Shown: positions 8,184-18,258, counted from the stretch's first letter. The stretch is 21,756 bases of DNA from an uncultured Synergistales bacterium (GCA_937957815.1 CALFXN010000052.1:1-21756), one strand, 5' to 3'. Numbers and translations are program-made. Notes: a model not told the origin generated them from the sequence alone.

Positions 8184-9320
8184 TCACGTTCTGCGTTCTT
8201 TTGTGGAAACGGCCTCTCTCTCCGGGGTTTTCTCCCCCACGTAGGTCTTCCACATTCTTCTGTAACTATCGAGAATAAAGACGAACATACTGATACTCAA
8301 AGGGCCGAGGAAAATTCCGAGAAATCCCCATGCGGCAAGGCCTCCGAGCGCTCCGACGAACACGATGAGAACATGCACGTTTCCACCCTCGGAGATGAAA
8401 ATAGGGCGGATAAAATTATCCACCATGCTGACGACACACACACCCCACAGAAGAAGGACGATACACCCTTTCATATTGCCCGAATACAGGAGGTACAGAG
8501 ATCCGGGAAGCCATACCGAAGGGGTTCCTACAAGGGGGATCAAGGCCATAAACGCCATCATCGCTCCGAAGAGAACCGGAGATGGCAACCCCACGTACCA
8601 CCATCCCATTCCTCCGAGAGTTCCCTGAATGCCGGCGGTGAGGACGACTCCGAATACGACGCCCTGAAGGATCTGCTTCGTTCGGAAGAGAAAAGCCTCG
8701 CGTTCTCTCAGAGGAAGCGGCATGATATCCATAAGGTAATCGACGATCAGATGTCCATCACGTATCATGAAAAACGAGGCGACCATGATGATGACAAGAT
8801 TGTATACGATACTGAACGCATTTCCGAGAAAGGATTTCGACGTTTCGGCGATCGTGGATGTAACCCACGTTCCGACCTGTTCGACCATGTTTTTGAGGTA
8901 GGGGTACTGGTCGAGGAGCGGCTGAACCTTCGCGAGAATCACATCGGGAACAAAGACGGAAATATAGGAGGTGGATCCCGGCGTCATCGACCCGAGAATG
9001 TCCGCGATCCTACCGTAGAAGCGGATCCCCTCGCGCGCGGCAACGACGCCGATGATGACGGCTGGTATCAGGACGAGCGCAAAGGCGAGAGTACTCGTGA
9101 TCGTGGCGGCGACGCTGGGATACCGTCCCCTGAGAAGCCGATTGTTCAGGAATCTGTATACCGGCAGAACGAAAAATGACAAAAGTGCGGACCACGCAAG
9201 CGGCTGAAGAAGATTCCGAGTTACGGAATACGAAAGAGCCCCCAAAAGGAGAAACGTCAGAAAAAACGGAATAAACCACCCGCGAATCTTTCTGTCATCC
9301 CGAGTACTTTCACTGTGCAA
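8184..9320 (-). CDS. AI-2E family transporter (PerM/YtvI/YdiK-like permease)
   Basis: The 378-residue product is a polytopic membrane protein with about eight hydrophobic segments in the arrangement of the AI-2E/UPF0118 family. Two N-terminal helices (about residues 13-50) come first, then a helix near 65-90 and a long soluble loop with SYISVFVPDVILAKVQPLLD. A C-terminal cluster includes GGMGWWYVGLPSPVLFGAMM, FMALIPLVGTPSVWLPGSLY and VDNFIRPIFISEGGNVHVL. The last two stretches are the strongest family signatures. Substrates differ across the family (autoinducer-2 export, Na+/H+ antiport, unknown), so none is assigned. The start is an unusual TTG at 9318-9320 with AGGAG 9 bases upstream; nearby GTG codons are out of frame. 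It follows guaA by 61 bases and is probably co-transcribed with it. Confidence 0.9.
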   Translation of the reverse strand: MHSESTRDDRKIRGWFIPFFLTFLLLGALSYSVTRNLLQPLAWSALLSFFVLPVYRFLNNRLLRGRYPSVAATITSTLAFALVLIPAVIIGVVAAREGIRFYGRIADILGSMTPGSTSYISVFVPDVILAKVQPLLDQYPYLKNMVEQVGTWVTSTIAETSKSFLGNAFSIVYNLVIIMVASFFMIRDGHLIVDYLMDIMPLPLREREAFLFRTKQILQGVVFGVVLTAGIQGTLGGMGWWYVGLPSPVLFGAMMAFMALIPLVGTPSVWLPGSLYLLYSGNMKGCIVLLLWGVCVVSMVDNFIRPIFISEGGNVHVLIVFVGALGGLAAWGFLGIFLGPLSISMFVFILDSYRRMWKTYVGEKTPEREAVSTKERRT

Positions 9321-9381
9321 ACAATCACGCTCCTTTCCTGCATTCCGCTACAGCTTCATCCGAACCGTGCGGAACGAACCG

Positions 9382-10914
9382 TCATTCCCATTCGATCGTT
9401 GCAGGCGGTTTACTCGTGATATCGAGTGCGACCCGGTTGATATCCGGGACCTCGTTGCATATCCGGCGGGCGATACGATCGAGAATATCGTACGGAATCC
9501 GGACCCAATCCGCAGTCATTCCGTCTGACGATTCAACTGCCCGTACGACCGCGGCTTCGGAATAGGTTCGCGAATCTCCCATGACCCCAACGGTGCGAAC
9601 CGGCAAGAGGACACAGAATGCCTGCCACACCGACGCATAGCCTTCCCAGAGGGACAGTTCATCGGTACAGATCGCATCCGCTTTTCTCAGGGCATCCAGT
9701 CGCTCCCGCGTTACATCTCCGAGACACCGGACCGCGAGTCCGGGCCCCGGGAAGGGTTTTCTCGTAAGAATGGATGACGGAATTCCGAGTAAGGCCCCGA
9801 TCTTCCGGACTTCGTCCTTGAACAGATCGCGGAGAGGTTCGAGAACCTCGAACCTCATGTTCTCAGGTAATCCACCGACATTGTGGTGACTCTTGATTAC
9901 GGAAGCGCTCTTCCCCTTATGCCCGCTCTCGATGATATCGGGATACAGCGTCCCCTGAAGCAGCCATTGCGCATCCTGCACCGAGGATGCCTCTGCCTCG
10001 AAAACGCGAATGAACGTCTCGCCAATGATCTTCCGTTTCCGTTCGGGATCGGAAACGCCTCTGAGCGCGGACAGGAAGCGTTCGGAAGCGTCGACAGACC
10101 TGACGTTCAGATCGAGTTTCGAATATCCGTTGAGAACGGAGGCGGCTTCGTCCAGACGGAGAAGGCCGTTGTCGACGAAGACGCAGCTCAGGCGGTCGCC
10201 TACGGCCTTCGATGTTAGAACGGCAGCGACCGTCGAATCCACTCCTCCCGATAATGCGCAAAGAACGCGGCCGTCTCCCACCGTTTGAGAAATCTCCCGC
10301 ACCATTCTGTCGACCCAGTCTCCGAGATCCCAGTCTCCCTTGCATCCGCAGATACGGAACAGAAAATTCGACAGGATGTCGTTCCCGTGCTGCGTATGGG
10401 CAACCTCAGGATGAAATTGAAGGCCGTACAGAGCACGCCCCTCATCCACCATAACCGCAGGTACCTGTCCTTCCGTTTCCGCCAGGAGCTCGAATCCCTC
10501 CGGAATTCGATCGACATGGTCTCCGTGGCTCATCCAGACCTCGAATGAATCGGGAAGTCCATCGAGAAGATGCGACGGTCGCGGCCTCCTTCCGATTCGC
10601 ATCCGTCCGTATTCCCTGGATGCACCGGACGAAACGCGGCCATCGAACTTCCGGGTCATGAGCTGCATCCCGTAACAGATGCCGAGGACGGGAACGTCCA
10701 GTGAAAAGACGACGTCGTCGATATCCGCCGCGTCAGGCTCCGTCACGCTCTGCGGCCCTCCTGAAATAATCACCCCCACAGGATTTCCCGCACGGATACG
10801 ACCTTCCTCGGCGTCCCACGGCAGTATCTCGCTGTGAACTCCCAGTTCTCGGACCCGTCGCGCAATAAGTTGCGTAAACTGCGACCCGCAATCGAGAATT
10901 ATTATGTTTTCCAC
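9382..10914 (-). CDS. guaA: GMP synthase (glutamine-hydrolysing)
   Basis: GuaA converts XMP, glutamine and ATP to GMP in the cytoplasm. The 510-residue product has all expected domains. The N-terminal class I amidotransferase carries nucleophile Cys80 in LGICYGMQLM and partners His168 and Glu170 in LQFHPEVAHT. The ATP pyrophosphatase domain has the P-loop LCALSGGVDSTVAAVL. The dimerisation domain includes IKSHHNVGGLPENM and KPFPGPGLAVRCLG and ends in KPPATIEWE, the standard C-terminus. The start is GTG at 10912-10914, with GGAGGAG about 6 bases upstream and the typical opening NIIILDCGSQFTQLIARRVRE. It is the first gene after the groEL terminator, with an extended -10 promoter upstream, and is followed by the permease gene. 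Confidence 0.98.
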   Translation of the reverse strand: MENIIILDCGSQFTQLIARRVRELGVHSEILPWDAEEGRIRAGNPVGVIISGGPQSVTEPDAADIDDVVFSLDVPVLGICYGMQLMTRKFDGRVSSGASREYGRMRIGRRPRPSHLLDGLPDSFEVWMSHGDHVDRIPEGFELLAETEGQVPAVMVDEGRALYGLQFHPEVAHTQHGNDILSNFLFRICGCKGDWDLGDWVDRMVREISQTVGDGRVLCALSGGVDSTVAAVLTSKAVGDRLSCVFVDNGLLRLDEAASVLNGYSKLDLNVRSVDASERFLSALRGVSDPERKRKIIGETFIRVFEAEASSVQDAQWLLQGTLYPDIIESGHKGKSASVIKSHHNVGGLPENMRFEVLEPLRDLFKDEVRKIGALLGIPSSILTRKPFPGPGLAVRCLGDVTRERLDALRKADAICTDELSLWEGYASVWQAFCVLLPVRTVGVMGDSRTYSEAAVVRAVESSDGMTADWVRIPYDILDRIARRICNEVPDINRVALDITSKPPATIEWE

Positions 10915-10953
10915 GGGATCTCCTCCGTATCGTCATTTCTGGATCCGTAACGT

Positions 10954-10962
10954 ATCATAGCA
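10954..10962 (-). promoter_or_regulatory. Possible extended -10 promoter for guaA
   Basis: The minus strand reads TGCTATGAT, an extended -10 element (TG-N-TATGAT), about 40 bases before the guaA GTG. No good -35 hexamer lies 16-18 bases upstream, where the terminator T run sits. No purine riboswitch-like structure fits in the short leader. Confidence 0.4.
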
Positions 10963-10977
10963 GAAAACCGATCGAAC

Positions 10978-11010
10978 AAAAAAAGCCCCCGCACTTTCGC
11001 GGGGGCTTTT
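10978..11010 (-). terminator. Intrinsic terminator after groEL
   Basis: Arms 10981-10992 and 10999-11010 (AAAAGCCCCCGC and its complement) make a perfect stem with a 6-base loop, followed on the minus strand by a run of seven T. It begins 14 bases after the groEL stop. It is a textbook rho-independent terminator separating groESL from guaA. Confidence 0.93.
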
Positions 11011-11024
11011 CAGATTGCCTGATT

Positions 11025-12985
<1,961 letters not shown>

Positions 12986-13022
12986 CTACAATCCCTCCTG
13001 CAAGACGTTTTTGCGAAATGTG

Positions 13023-13049
13023 TTAGCACTCAGTAACAAGGAGTGCTAA
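13023..13049. promoter_or_regulatory. CIRCE operator (HrcA binding site)
   Basis: TTAGCACTC, nine bases, GAGTGCTAA: a perfect match to the CIRCE consensus. It lies about 38 bases before the groES start codon, just downstream of the predicted transcription start. HrcA bound here would block groESL transcription in the absence of heat stress (established for the family). Confidence 0.97.
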
Positions 13050-13062
13050 TCGAACGCGATAG

Positions 13063-13091
13063 ATACTACCTTCAGGAGTTCGCATCTTCAA
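13063..13091 (-). promoter_or_regulatory. groESL promoter
   Basis: The minus strand has TTGAAG, exactly 17 bases, then TAGTAT. The predicted transcription start, near 13056, places CIRCE at about +7 to +33, the usual arrangement for HrcA-repressed promoters. It lies just beyond the end of tsaD. Confidence 0.65.
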
Positions 13092-13127
13092 GGCGGTTCT
13101 CGACGAATTATTGCTAGTTATGGCGAG

Positions 13128-14183
13128 TCATCTTGTTTTTTCATGCTTTTCCTTTATTATATTCAGTTCTTCAAAAGGGAGCTCCCACGAGGGATCGGCA
13201 CTTAATTCCCATGATGAGCGACTCCCGCGGCGGAACGCATTGTATCCTGCGGCGGCGATCATGACGGCATTATCGGTACACCTGTTCAGCGGAGGATACC
13301 AGGCTGAGAAGCGCCGGCTGCCGGAAACGGCCGCGCGCAACGCCGAATTGGCCGCGACGCCGCCCGCGAGACAGACCGACCGTATTCCCGTTTCCTGCAC
13401 TGCAAGATCGACCTTTGAGACGATCGCATCAATCGCGGCCTTTTGGAAAGACGCACACACATCCGCGACCGGGATCTCGCTTTCTCTTCCCTCGTAGTCT
13501 CTGAGAGCCCAGAGAACCGCGGTTTTGAGCCCGCTGAAGCTGAGCGCGAGAACTGGATCGTGCTTGAGGGGAACCGGGAACGGGAAGCGGTCGCAATCTC
13601 CCGATGCGGCGAGTCGATCGACGACGGGCCCTCCCGGATACCCGAGATTCAGGAGTTTCGCCACCTTGTCGTAGGCCTCGCCGGCGGCATCATCCCGCGT
13701 TCTCGCAATCACGGCGTAGTCGCCGTAATCCCTCACGCGAACGATTTCAGTGTGCCCGCCCGATACGATCAGACAGAGAAACGGAGGATGCAGGTCCGGA
13801 AAAGTTACGACATTCGCGAATATGTGTCCTTCGAGATGGTTGACGCCGAGAATCGGTGTTCCCCAACCAGCCGATAGTCCCTTTGCCGCCATGACTCCAA
13901 CGAGCAATGACCCCATGAGTCCCGGCCCGGCCGTTACGGAAATCAGGGAGAGCTCTCTTCGCGGATCCGTAACGCCGCCTTCGGCGAGAACATCGCAGAC
14001 GAGAGGAATCGTCGCTTCGAGATGCATGCGGGACGCATATTCCGGGACGACTCCCCCGAACGGCGCGTGCGTCGTTATTTGGCTCGAGAGGCGCTCCGAG
14101 CGGACCAGGCGTTCGCCTTCAAGCAGTGCAACACCGGTATCGTCGCAACTCGTTTCGATACCCAGCGTCAGAAAGGGCGTCAT
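13128..14183 (-). CDS. tsaD: tRNA N6-adenosine threonylcarbamoyltransferase TsaD
   Basis: TsaD transfers the threonylcarbamoyl group to A37 of ANN-decoding tRNAs, acting with TsaB, TsaE and TsaC. The 351-residue product has the ASKHA-fold motifs. TLGIETSCDDTGVALL is at the N-terminus, then GGVVPEYASRMH. The metal-binding HLEGH motif gives His116 and His120. IVSGGHTEIVRV, YDKVAKLLNLGYPGGPVVD, LSFSGLKTAVL, LAGGVAANSALR and the metal-ligand Asp in RCTDNAVMIA follow. The ATG at 14181-14183 overlaps the stop of the preceding gene as ATGA, suggesting translational coupling; the upstream GAGG is very close to the start. The gene ends about 37 bases before the groESL promoter, with no clear terminator. 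Confidence 0.97.
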   Translation of the reverse strand: MTPFLTLGIETSCDDTGVALLEGERLVRSERLSSQITTHAPFGGVVPEYASRMHLEATIPLVCDVLAEGGVTDPRRELSLISVTAGPGLMGSLLVGVMAAKGLSAGWGTPILGVNHLEGHIFANVVTFPDLHPPFLCLIVSGGHTEIVRVRDYGDYAVIARTRDDAAGEAYDKVAKLLNLGYPGGPVVDRLAASGDCDRFPFPVPLKHDPVLALSFSGLKTAVLWALRDYEGRESEIPVADVCASFQKAAIDAIVSKVDLAVQETGIRSVCLAGGVAANSALRAAVSGSRRFSAWYPPLNRCTDNAVMIAAAGYNAFRRGSRSSWELSADPSWELPFEELNIIKEKHEKTR

Positions 14184-14728
14184 TTCCTCGTTCCCGGTAT
14201 GAGGAGATTCGTCGAGTATTCTCCGTAAGCAACGGAAACGCCGTCCTTTCCCGCAAACGCGGCAACGGGAATTCCGATCGCGAAGGATCCAGCCGAGCCG
14301 GGTGGGAGTTCTCCCGTCGGAATGAGATCCTTTGGGGAAAGGATATCCTCCGCAACGACGTTCCTGTCGTTAATGCGAATCCTGGTCGGATCGAGATCCC
14401 ATCGTTTCCGTGCTTCGAAACGAACGATCAGAAGAACCCTCTTCTTCGTCGCTTTCGTGCCGAAATGATGGGCATGCCAGTTCAACCAGTCCGGGACGTC
14501 CGGACCGTTTTCCGCGGCGACCCGTGAGAGCGCGCTGTCGACGTATATGAATTCCATCAGGGTCCGGGCCCCGATGACCATGTCGCCGAGCCTGTCGCCT
14601 TCTATCCAGAGCGACGTCGTTCTCTGCGAGAGCATCGCCTCGACGTCATTCGCCAGAGCGACGCCGAAACATGGCACCATCAACGCTATGAACACCGTAC
14701 AAAATGTTAGTTTTCTCGTCATTGCCAT
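14180..14728 (-). CDS. Exported protein of unknown function
   Basis: I do not recognise this 182-residue protein. It has a clear Sec signal peptide: basic MAMTRK, a hydrophobic core to about residue 20, and a probable cleavage site after ALA (before NDVEAM). The mature part of about 156 residues is therefore likely periplasmic or envelope-associated. It mixes helix-like and beta-rich stretches, including SLWIEGDRLGDMVIGARTLM, DWLNWHAHHFGTKATKKRVL, IRINDRNVVAEDIL and a final AYGEYSTNLLIPGTRK. It has no cysteines in the mature region and no lipobox. The ATG at 14726-14728 has AGGAG about 11 bases upstream; a second ATG two codons later is less well placed. It lies 28 bases after murJ and overlaps tsaD by ATGA, so it is probably co-expressed with both. 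Its codon usage and signal peptide support a real gene. Confidence 0.85.
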   Translation of the reverse strand: MAMTRKLTFCTVFIALMVPCFGVALANDVEAMLSQRTTSLWIEGDRLGDMVIGARTLMEFIYVDSALSRVAAENGPDVPDWLNWHAHHFGTKATKKRVLLIVRFEARKRWDLDPTRIRINDRNVVAEDILSPKDLIPTGELPPGSAGSFAIGIPVAAFAGKDGVSVAYGEYSTNLLIPGTRK

Positions 14729-14756
14729 TGAAAAATCATCTCCTTCCGCTGTTTTC

Positions 14757-16319
14757 TCAGCGAATCTCTTTTGATCGCTTTCTCTCGAGAGCGCGACGAA
14801 TCCATTGCCACTCCTGAAACCCGAGAAGGGACGTCAGCCCTCCGTACACGATCGCTCCGGCGATCATGATCCCGAGAAGCCAGGACGCTCTCGCAAGACT
14901 GTTCCCGTCGAGCGGATAAGGGATCCATCTTTTGAGAATCAGGATGGACGTTGCCATGAATCCAAGAACGCAGACAATCCTCGACGTCCACCCCAAACGA
15001 AAGATTCCGATCGCCCCTCCGACGGATGAGGAAAGAAAGAAAATCCCGGCTGCGCCGGAGAGAATGAACGCCGCCGACGTCGCAAACGCGAGCCCCTCGA
15101 ACGAGAAGAAGCGGACCAGCAGGAAGCTCATCACGAGATTGCCCACGACGCTGATCAGAGTCACGCGAAGGGCCTCTCCCGGAAGCCCTTTAGCGTACAG
15201 CCCGCGCATCACGACGGTCGTGCACGCCATGCCGGGAAGTCCGACGGAATACAGTGCGAGGGAAGATGCCGTCGCGTGCCATGCCCACACCGAGAAAGCG
15301 CCACGAAAGAACAGCAGGTGGACCATCTCGTCGGATACGAGTACCAATCCTACCGTAACCGGGAAAACAATAAAAAGCGCGAAACGAATCGAGTCGCGCA
15401 GAATTTCCCTGAATTCGTCCGGTCGCGAGACACATCGCGACAGCTCCGGCAGAACAGCCTGCGAGATCGCGACGACGAAGAGACCGAGGGGCAGTTGAAT
15501 GACGCGATTGGCGTAATTCAGCACAGAAATCGCTCCATCTCTGAGAAACGATCCGAACATCCGGCTCACGATCGGATTCACCTGATTCAACGAAAGTCCC
15601 GCAGCGTACGGAAAGAAAAGCGCCATCATCCGGCGAAGATCGGGATTCCGGAAATCCGGGAGAACCGGTGCCAGCGTCATCCCCATACGTGCGCTCCAAT
15701 GCCATTGCAGGAGGAAGTGGGCGCCCCCTCCCGCGAGAACCGCCGCCACGAGACAATCGATCCCCCACCGTGGAGCGGCGATCAGCAGGATGACGATATA
15801 AACGATGTTGCTGAGTCCGGGCGCGATGGCCGGGACAAAGTACGAATCCACGCTGTTGAGGACTCCCATCGCCAGCGCGGCAAGTGATATGATCAGCAGG
15901 AAGGGAAAGAGCCTTCGTGTCAGAAGAATCGCAAGCGACGTTTTTTCGGCGTCGAATCCCGGCGCCATGAACGTCACAAGAACGGGCGAGAGGACGATGC
16001 CCGCGGCAACCACGGCGCTTCCGGCCATCAGCAGAACACCCATGGCCTGACGGGCGAGAGAAAGCGCCCGTTCGTGCCCCTCGTTCTGGAGACTTCGGGA
16101 AAAGACGGGCACAAACGCTGCGGACAAGGCGCCTTCGGCAAGCAGCTGCCTGAGAAGATTCGCAAGCGTGTACGCAATATTGAAAGCATCGATCTGTCTC
16201 GACGCACCGAAGAACGCAGCAGTTATGATTTCGCGTGCGAGGCCGAGAACGCGGCTGGCCAGCGTTCCCGCCATCATCAGGAAGGCATTCCGGACGACGG
16301 AAGCGACATGGGACCGCAT
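14757..16319 (-). CDS. murJ: Lipid II flippase MurJ (MviN family)
   Basis: MurJ moves lipid II across the inner membrane for peptidoglycan synthesis. The 520-residue product is a polytopic membrane protein with about 14 hydrophobic segments, the family norm. The N-terminal signature ASRVLGLAREIITAAFFGAS is followed by DAFNIAYTLANLLRQLLAEG and ALSAAFVPVFSRSL, all characteristic. The middle has NQVNPIVSRMFGSFLRDGA and LNYANRVIQLPLGLFVVAI, also conserved. The ATG at 16317-16319 has AGGAGG 7 bases upstream. It is divergent from the hycI-type gene with only 39 bases between start codons, so its promoter would have to lie inside that gene; I could not identify one. Downstream are the exported unknown protein and tsaD. 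Confidence 0.95.
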   Translation of the reverse strand: MRSHVASVVRNAFLMMAGTLASRVLGLAREIITAAFFGASRQIDAFNIAYTLANLLRQLLAEGALSAAFVPVFSRSLQNEGHERALSLARQAMGVLLMAGSAVVAAGIVLSPVLVTFMAPGFDAEKTSLAILLTRRLFPFLLIISLAALAMGVLNSVDSYFVPAIAPGLSNIVYIVILLIAAPRWGIDCLVAAVLAGGGAHFLLQWHWSARMGMTLAPVLPDFRNPDLRRMMALFFPYAAGLSLNQVNPIVSRMFGSFLRDGAISVLNYANRVIQLPLGLFVVAISQAVLPELSRCVSRPDEFREILRDSIRFALFIVFPVTVGLVLVSDEMVHLLFFRGAFSVWAWHATASSLALYSVGLPGMACTTVVMRGLYAKGLPGEALRVTLISVVGNLVMSFLLVRFFSFEGLAFATSAAFILSGAAGIFFLSSSVGGAIGIFRLGWTSRIVCVLGFMATSILILKRWIPYPLDGNSLARASWLLGIMIAGAIVYGGLTSLLGFQEWQWIRRALERKRSKEIR

Positions 16320-16358
16320 CGAGAGACCTCCTTATCTCCGGGAAAGGACGACGCTTCG

Positions 16359-16823
16359 ATGATCATGATCTGGGGAATCGGAAATCCGCTTCATGGGGAC
16401 GACGCTGCGGGCGTTGCGGTTGCGGAACGCCTCTTCGGGATGTCTGACCGCGGGGTGTGCGCGGTCGTCTGCGAGACGACTCCCGAAAACTACATCGGCC
16501 TTGTCAGGAAAAAGATGCCTTCCACGCTGGTCCTTGTCGACGCTATGGACATGGGGCTCGCGCCGGGAGATTTCCGCCGGGTGATACCGGAAGACTGCGC
16601 CGGAATCTCCTTTTCCTCGCACGGCATAGCGATTCCGCTTCTTCTCGGTTTCCTGCCGAAAGAGGTTCCCGTCCTCATAATAGGAATTCAACCGGGCGAC
16701 ACCTCGCCCTTCTCGAAGATGACACCGGGAGTCGAGTATGCCGTAAAAGCCGTCTGCACGCACATCAGTGCAGGAAATACCGGAAGCATTCCTCTCTACC
16801 ACGAAAACCTGTCGCCCAGATAG
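16359..16823 (+). CDS. Hydrogenase maturation protease, HycI-type (peptidase M52)
   Basis: M52 proteases clip the C-terminal tail of the [NiFe]-hydrogenase large subunit after nickel insertion. The 154-residue product matches the family in size. It opens with WGIGNPLHGDDAAGVAVAE, then VCETTPENYIGL, LVLVDAMDMG and FSSHGIAIPLLL, ending near IIGIQPGD. Asp15, Asp61 and His88 line up with the nickel-sensing Asp, Asp and His of HycI. The TTPENY segment favours the HycI branch over HyaD/HybD. I chose ATG 16359-16361, with AAAGGA about 10 bases upstream; the ATG two codons later is also possible. It is the only plus-strand gene, divergent from murJ and overlapping the lptB 3' end by 28 bases. No hydrogenase structural gene is in the window, so its partner must be elsewhere. 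Confidence 0.9.
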   Translation: MIMIWGIGNPLHGDDAAGVAVAERLFGMSDRGVCAVVCETTPENYIGLVRKKMPSTLVLVDAMDMGLAPGDFRRVIPEDCAGISFSSHGIAIPLLLGFLPKEVPVLIIGIQPGDTSPFSKMTPGVEYAVKAVCTHISAGNTGSIPLYHENLSPR

Positions 16824-17524
16824 AATTTCCGGGCGACTTCGCTCTGCGCAACATCGTCGGGCGATCCTTCGATGACAATCTGCCCCTGGTGGATCAGATA
16901 CGTCCTGTCCGTTATGGCAAGCGTGTCACGGACATTGTGATCCGTCAGAAGGATGCCGAATCCCTTCGCCCTAAGGTTGAGGATGATCTGCTGGATGTCG
17001 TAGACCGCGATCGGGTCGATACCGCTAAATGGTTCGTCGAGCAGCAGGAAATTCGGCATGATCGCGAGGCAACGTGCAATCTCCACACGGCGGCGTTCCC
17101 CGCCGCTCAGAGCGTATCCATTCGTCGATGCAATCCGGGTCAGACCGAACTCATCGAGAAGGTGCTCGACGACGCTGGAACGTTCTTTCAACTCCGTACC
17201 CAATTCCTCAAGAACCAGTTCGAGATTTTCCCGAACCGTCAGACTCCGGAAAACGGAAGACTCCTGCGGGAGATATCCGACTCCGAGTTTCGCCCTTTTG
17301 TAGACGGGAAGCTGCGTTACGTCCCGGTCGCGAATGTTCACGGACCCCGAATCGGGAGACACGAGGCCGACAATCATGTAGAACGTCGTCGTCTTGCCCG
17401 CTCCGTTCGGACCGAGAAGGCCAACGATCTCCCCCATGTGGACATCGATATCCACCATGGAGACGACAGTGCGTCCTTTGTACGACTTGCAGAGCTTCTT
17501 CCCCTGGAGAACGCGGTCCGTCAA
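16796..17524 (-). CDS. lptB: LPS export ABC transporter ATP-binding protein LptB
   Basis: LptB is the cytoplasmic ATPase of LptB2FGC, which extracts lipopolysaccharide from the inner membrane and drives it along the LptA bridge. The 242-residue length is typical. Motifs are Walker A GLLGPNGAGKTTTFYMI, the Q-loop region GVGYLPQESSVFRSLTV, signature YALSGGERRRVEIAR, Walker B NFLLLDEPFSGIDPIAV and switch His in LLTDHNVRDTL. The start is TTG at 17522-17524, sharing bases with the lptA stop (TTGA); the N-terminus LQGKKLCKSYKGRTVVS fits the family, and no alternative upstream start exists. The ribosome binding site is weak, so translational coupling to lptA is likely. The last 28 bases overlap the convergent hycI-type gene. 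lptF, lptG and lptC are not in the window. Confidence 0.96.
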   Translation of the reverse strand: MTDRVLQGKKLCKSYKGRTVVSMVDIDVHMGEIVGLLGPNGAGKTTTFYMIVGLVSPDSGSVNIRDRDVTQLPVYKRAKLGVGYLPQESSVFRSLTVRENLELVLEELGTELKERSSVVEHLLDEFGLTRIASTNGYALSGGERRRVEIARCLAIMPNFLLLDEPFSGIDPIAVYDIQQIILNLRAKGFGILLTDHNVRDTLAITDRTYLIHQGQIVIEGSPDDVAQSEVARKFYLGDRFSW

Positions 17525-18258
17525 GGCTCGGAAGATCCCTTCAGCGGAAAGATGATCTGCGGCTTCCCCACGGCTTCGATTTTTCCCGACGATAAAAAAT
17601 ACACGAGAGATTCAGCTCTCAGGGTTCGATCTCCCTGAACCGCGGTCACTCCGCCTGAAACGACGATACTCCCGCGATCCTTCGAGTAGACGGCGCGCGC
17701 CCCCTTTATCGTCGTCGGAAGATCCTTCTTAGGGCTGGACTTGACCACTACTCCGCCACGCGCAGTCACATCCGTGACGGCACCTTTCGCGATATGCCCG
17801 TCGATCGACGAGGCTGAGAGAAAAACCCGGAGGTCGTCATCGACGAAGGAACGAACTTTATCGACGGAAAACGCATCTCCGGACAAAACCATGAGATCCG
17901 CATCGATCATCCTTTTCCCGAAACGTCCGCGCACACCTCCGGAAAAACGGTAATTCCGCGTCTGTTCGAACCCCGTCGCCACTTCTTCACAGGCCAGTTC
18001 GACGACGTCATCGTCCCACTTTCCATCGGCCCGGACATCGCCAATGAACCGCACCCTTTTCCCCTCCATATCGCCCTCGACAAGCCGGGCGACGAGAACA
18101 AGCCCAGCGCGCGAAAGACGTACATTGCCCTCTCCGAAAAAAAGCCCTTTCTTCGAGTCGTATCTCATGGAGTCCGCAGTCAGGTTGACCTCGGCCCCGA
18201 AGGCGACACCGGCGAGGAGAATGAAAATCACAACGGACGGGACCAATCGAAGCCGCAT
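17521..18258 (-). CDS. lptA: LptA/OstA-like periplasmic LPS transport protein
   Basis: LptA forms the periplasmic bridge carrying lipopolysaccharide to the outer membrane. The 245-residue product has a signal peptide (MRLRLVPSVVIFILLAGVAFGA, cleavage near AFG-AEV). It is followed by OstA-type beta-strand repeats: NLTADSMRYDSKKGLFFGEG and VRLSRAGLVLVARLVEGD, and later GARAVYSKDRGSIVVSGGVT and ESLVYFLSSGKIEAVGKPQI. These are the classic beta-jellyroll units. It is longer than E. coli LptA (185 residues), with perhaps an extra repeat; a combined LptC/LptA role cannot be excluded. ATG 18256-18258 is preferred, with AGGAGG 7 bases upstream; a TTG two codons earlier is too close to that site. It precedes lptB with a TTGA overlap and follows its own promoter. 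Confidence 0.86.
   Translation of the reverse strand: MRLRLVPSVVIFILLAGVAFGAEVNLTADSMRYDSKKGLFFGEGNVRLSRAGLVLVARLVEGDMEGKRVRFIGDVRADGKWDDDVVELACEEVATGFEQTRNYRFSGGVRGRFGKRMIDADLMVLSGDAFSVDKVRSFVDDDLRVFLSASSIDGHIAKGAVTDVTARGGVVVKSSPKKDLPTTIKGARAVYSKDRGSIVVSGGVTAVQGDRTLRAESLVYFLSSGKIEAVGKPQIIFPLKGSSEP

Noticed and set aside
16457..17638. 393-codon plus-strand open frame opposite lptB
   Set aside because: Overlaps the hycI-type gene in another frame and lies antisense to lptB. Its composition is typical of a GC-rich shadow frame.
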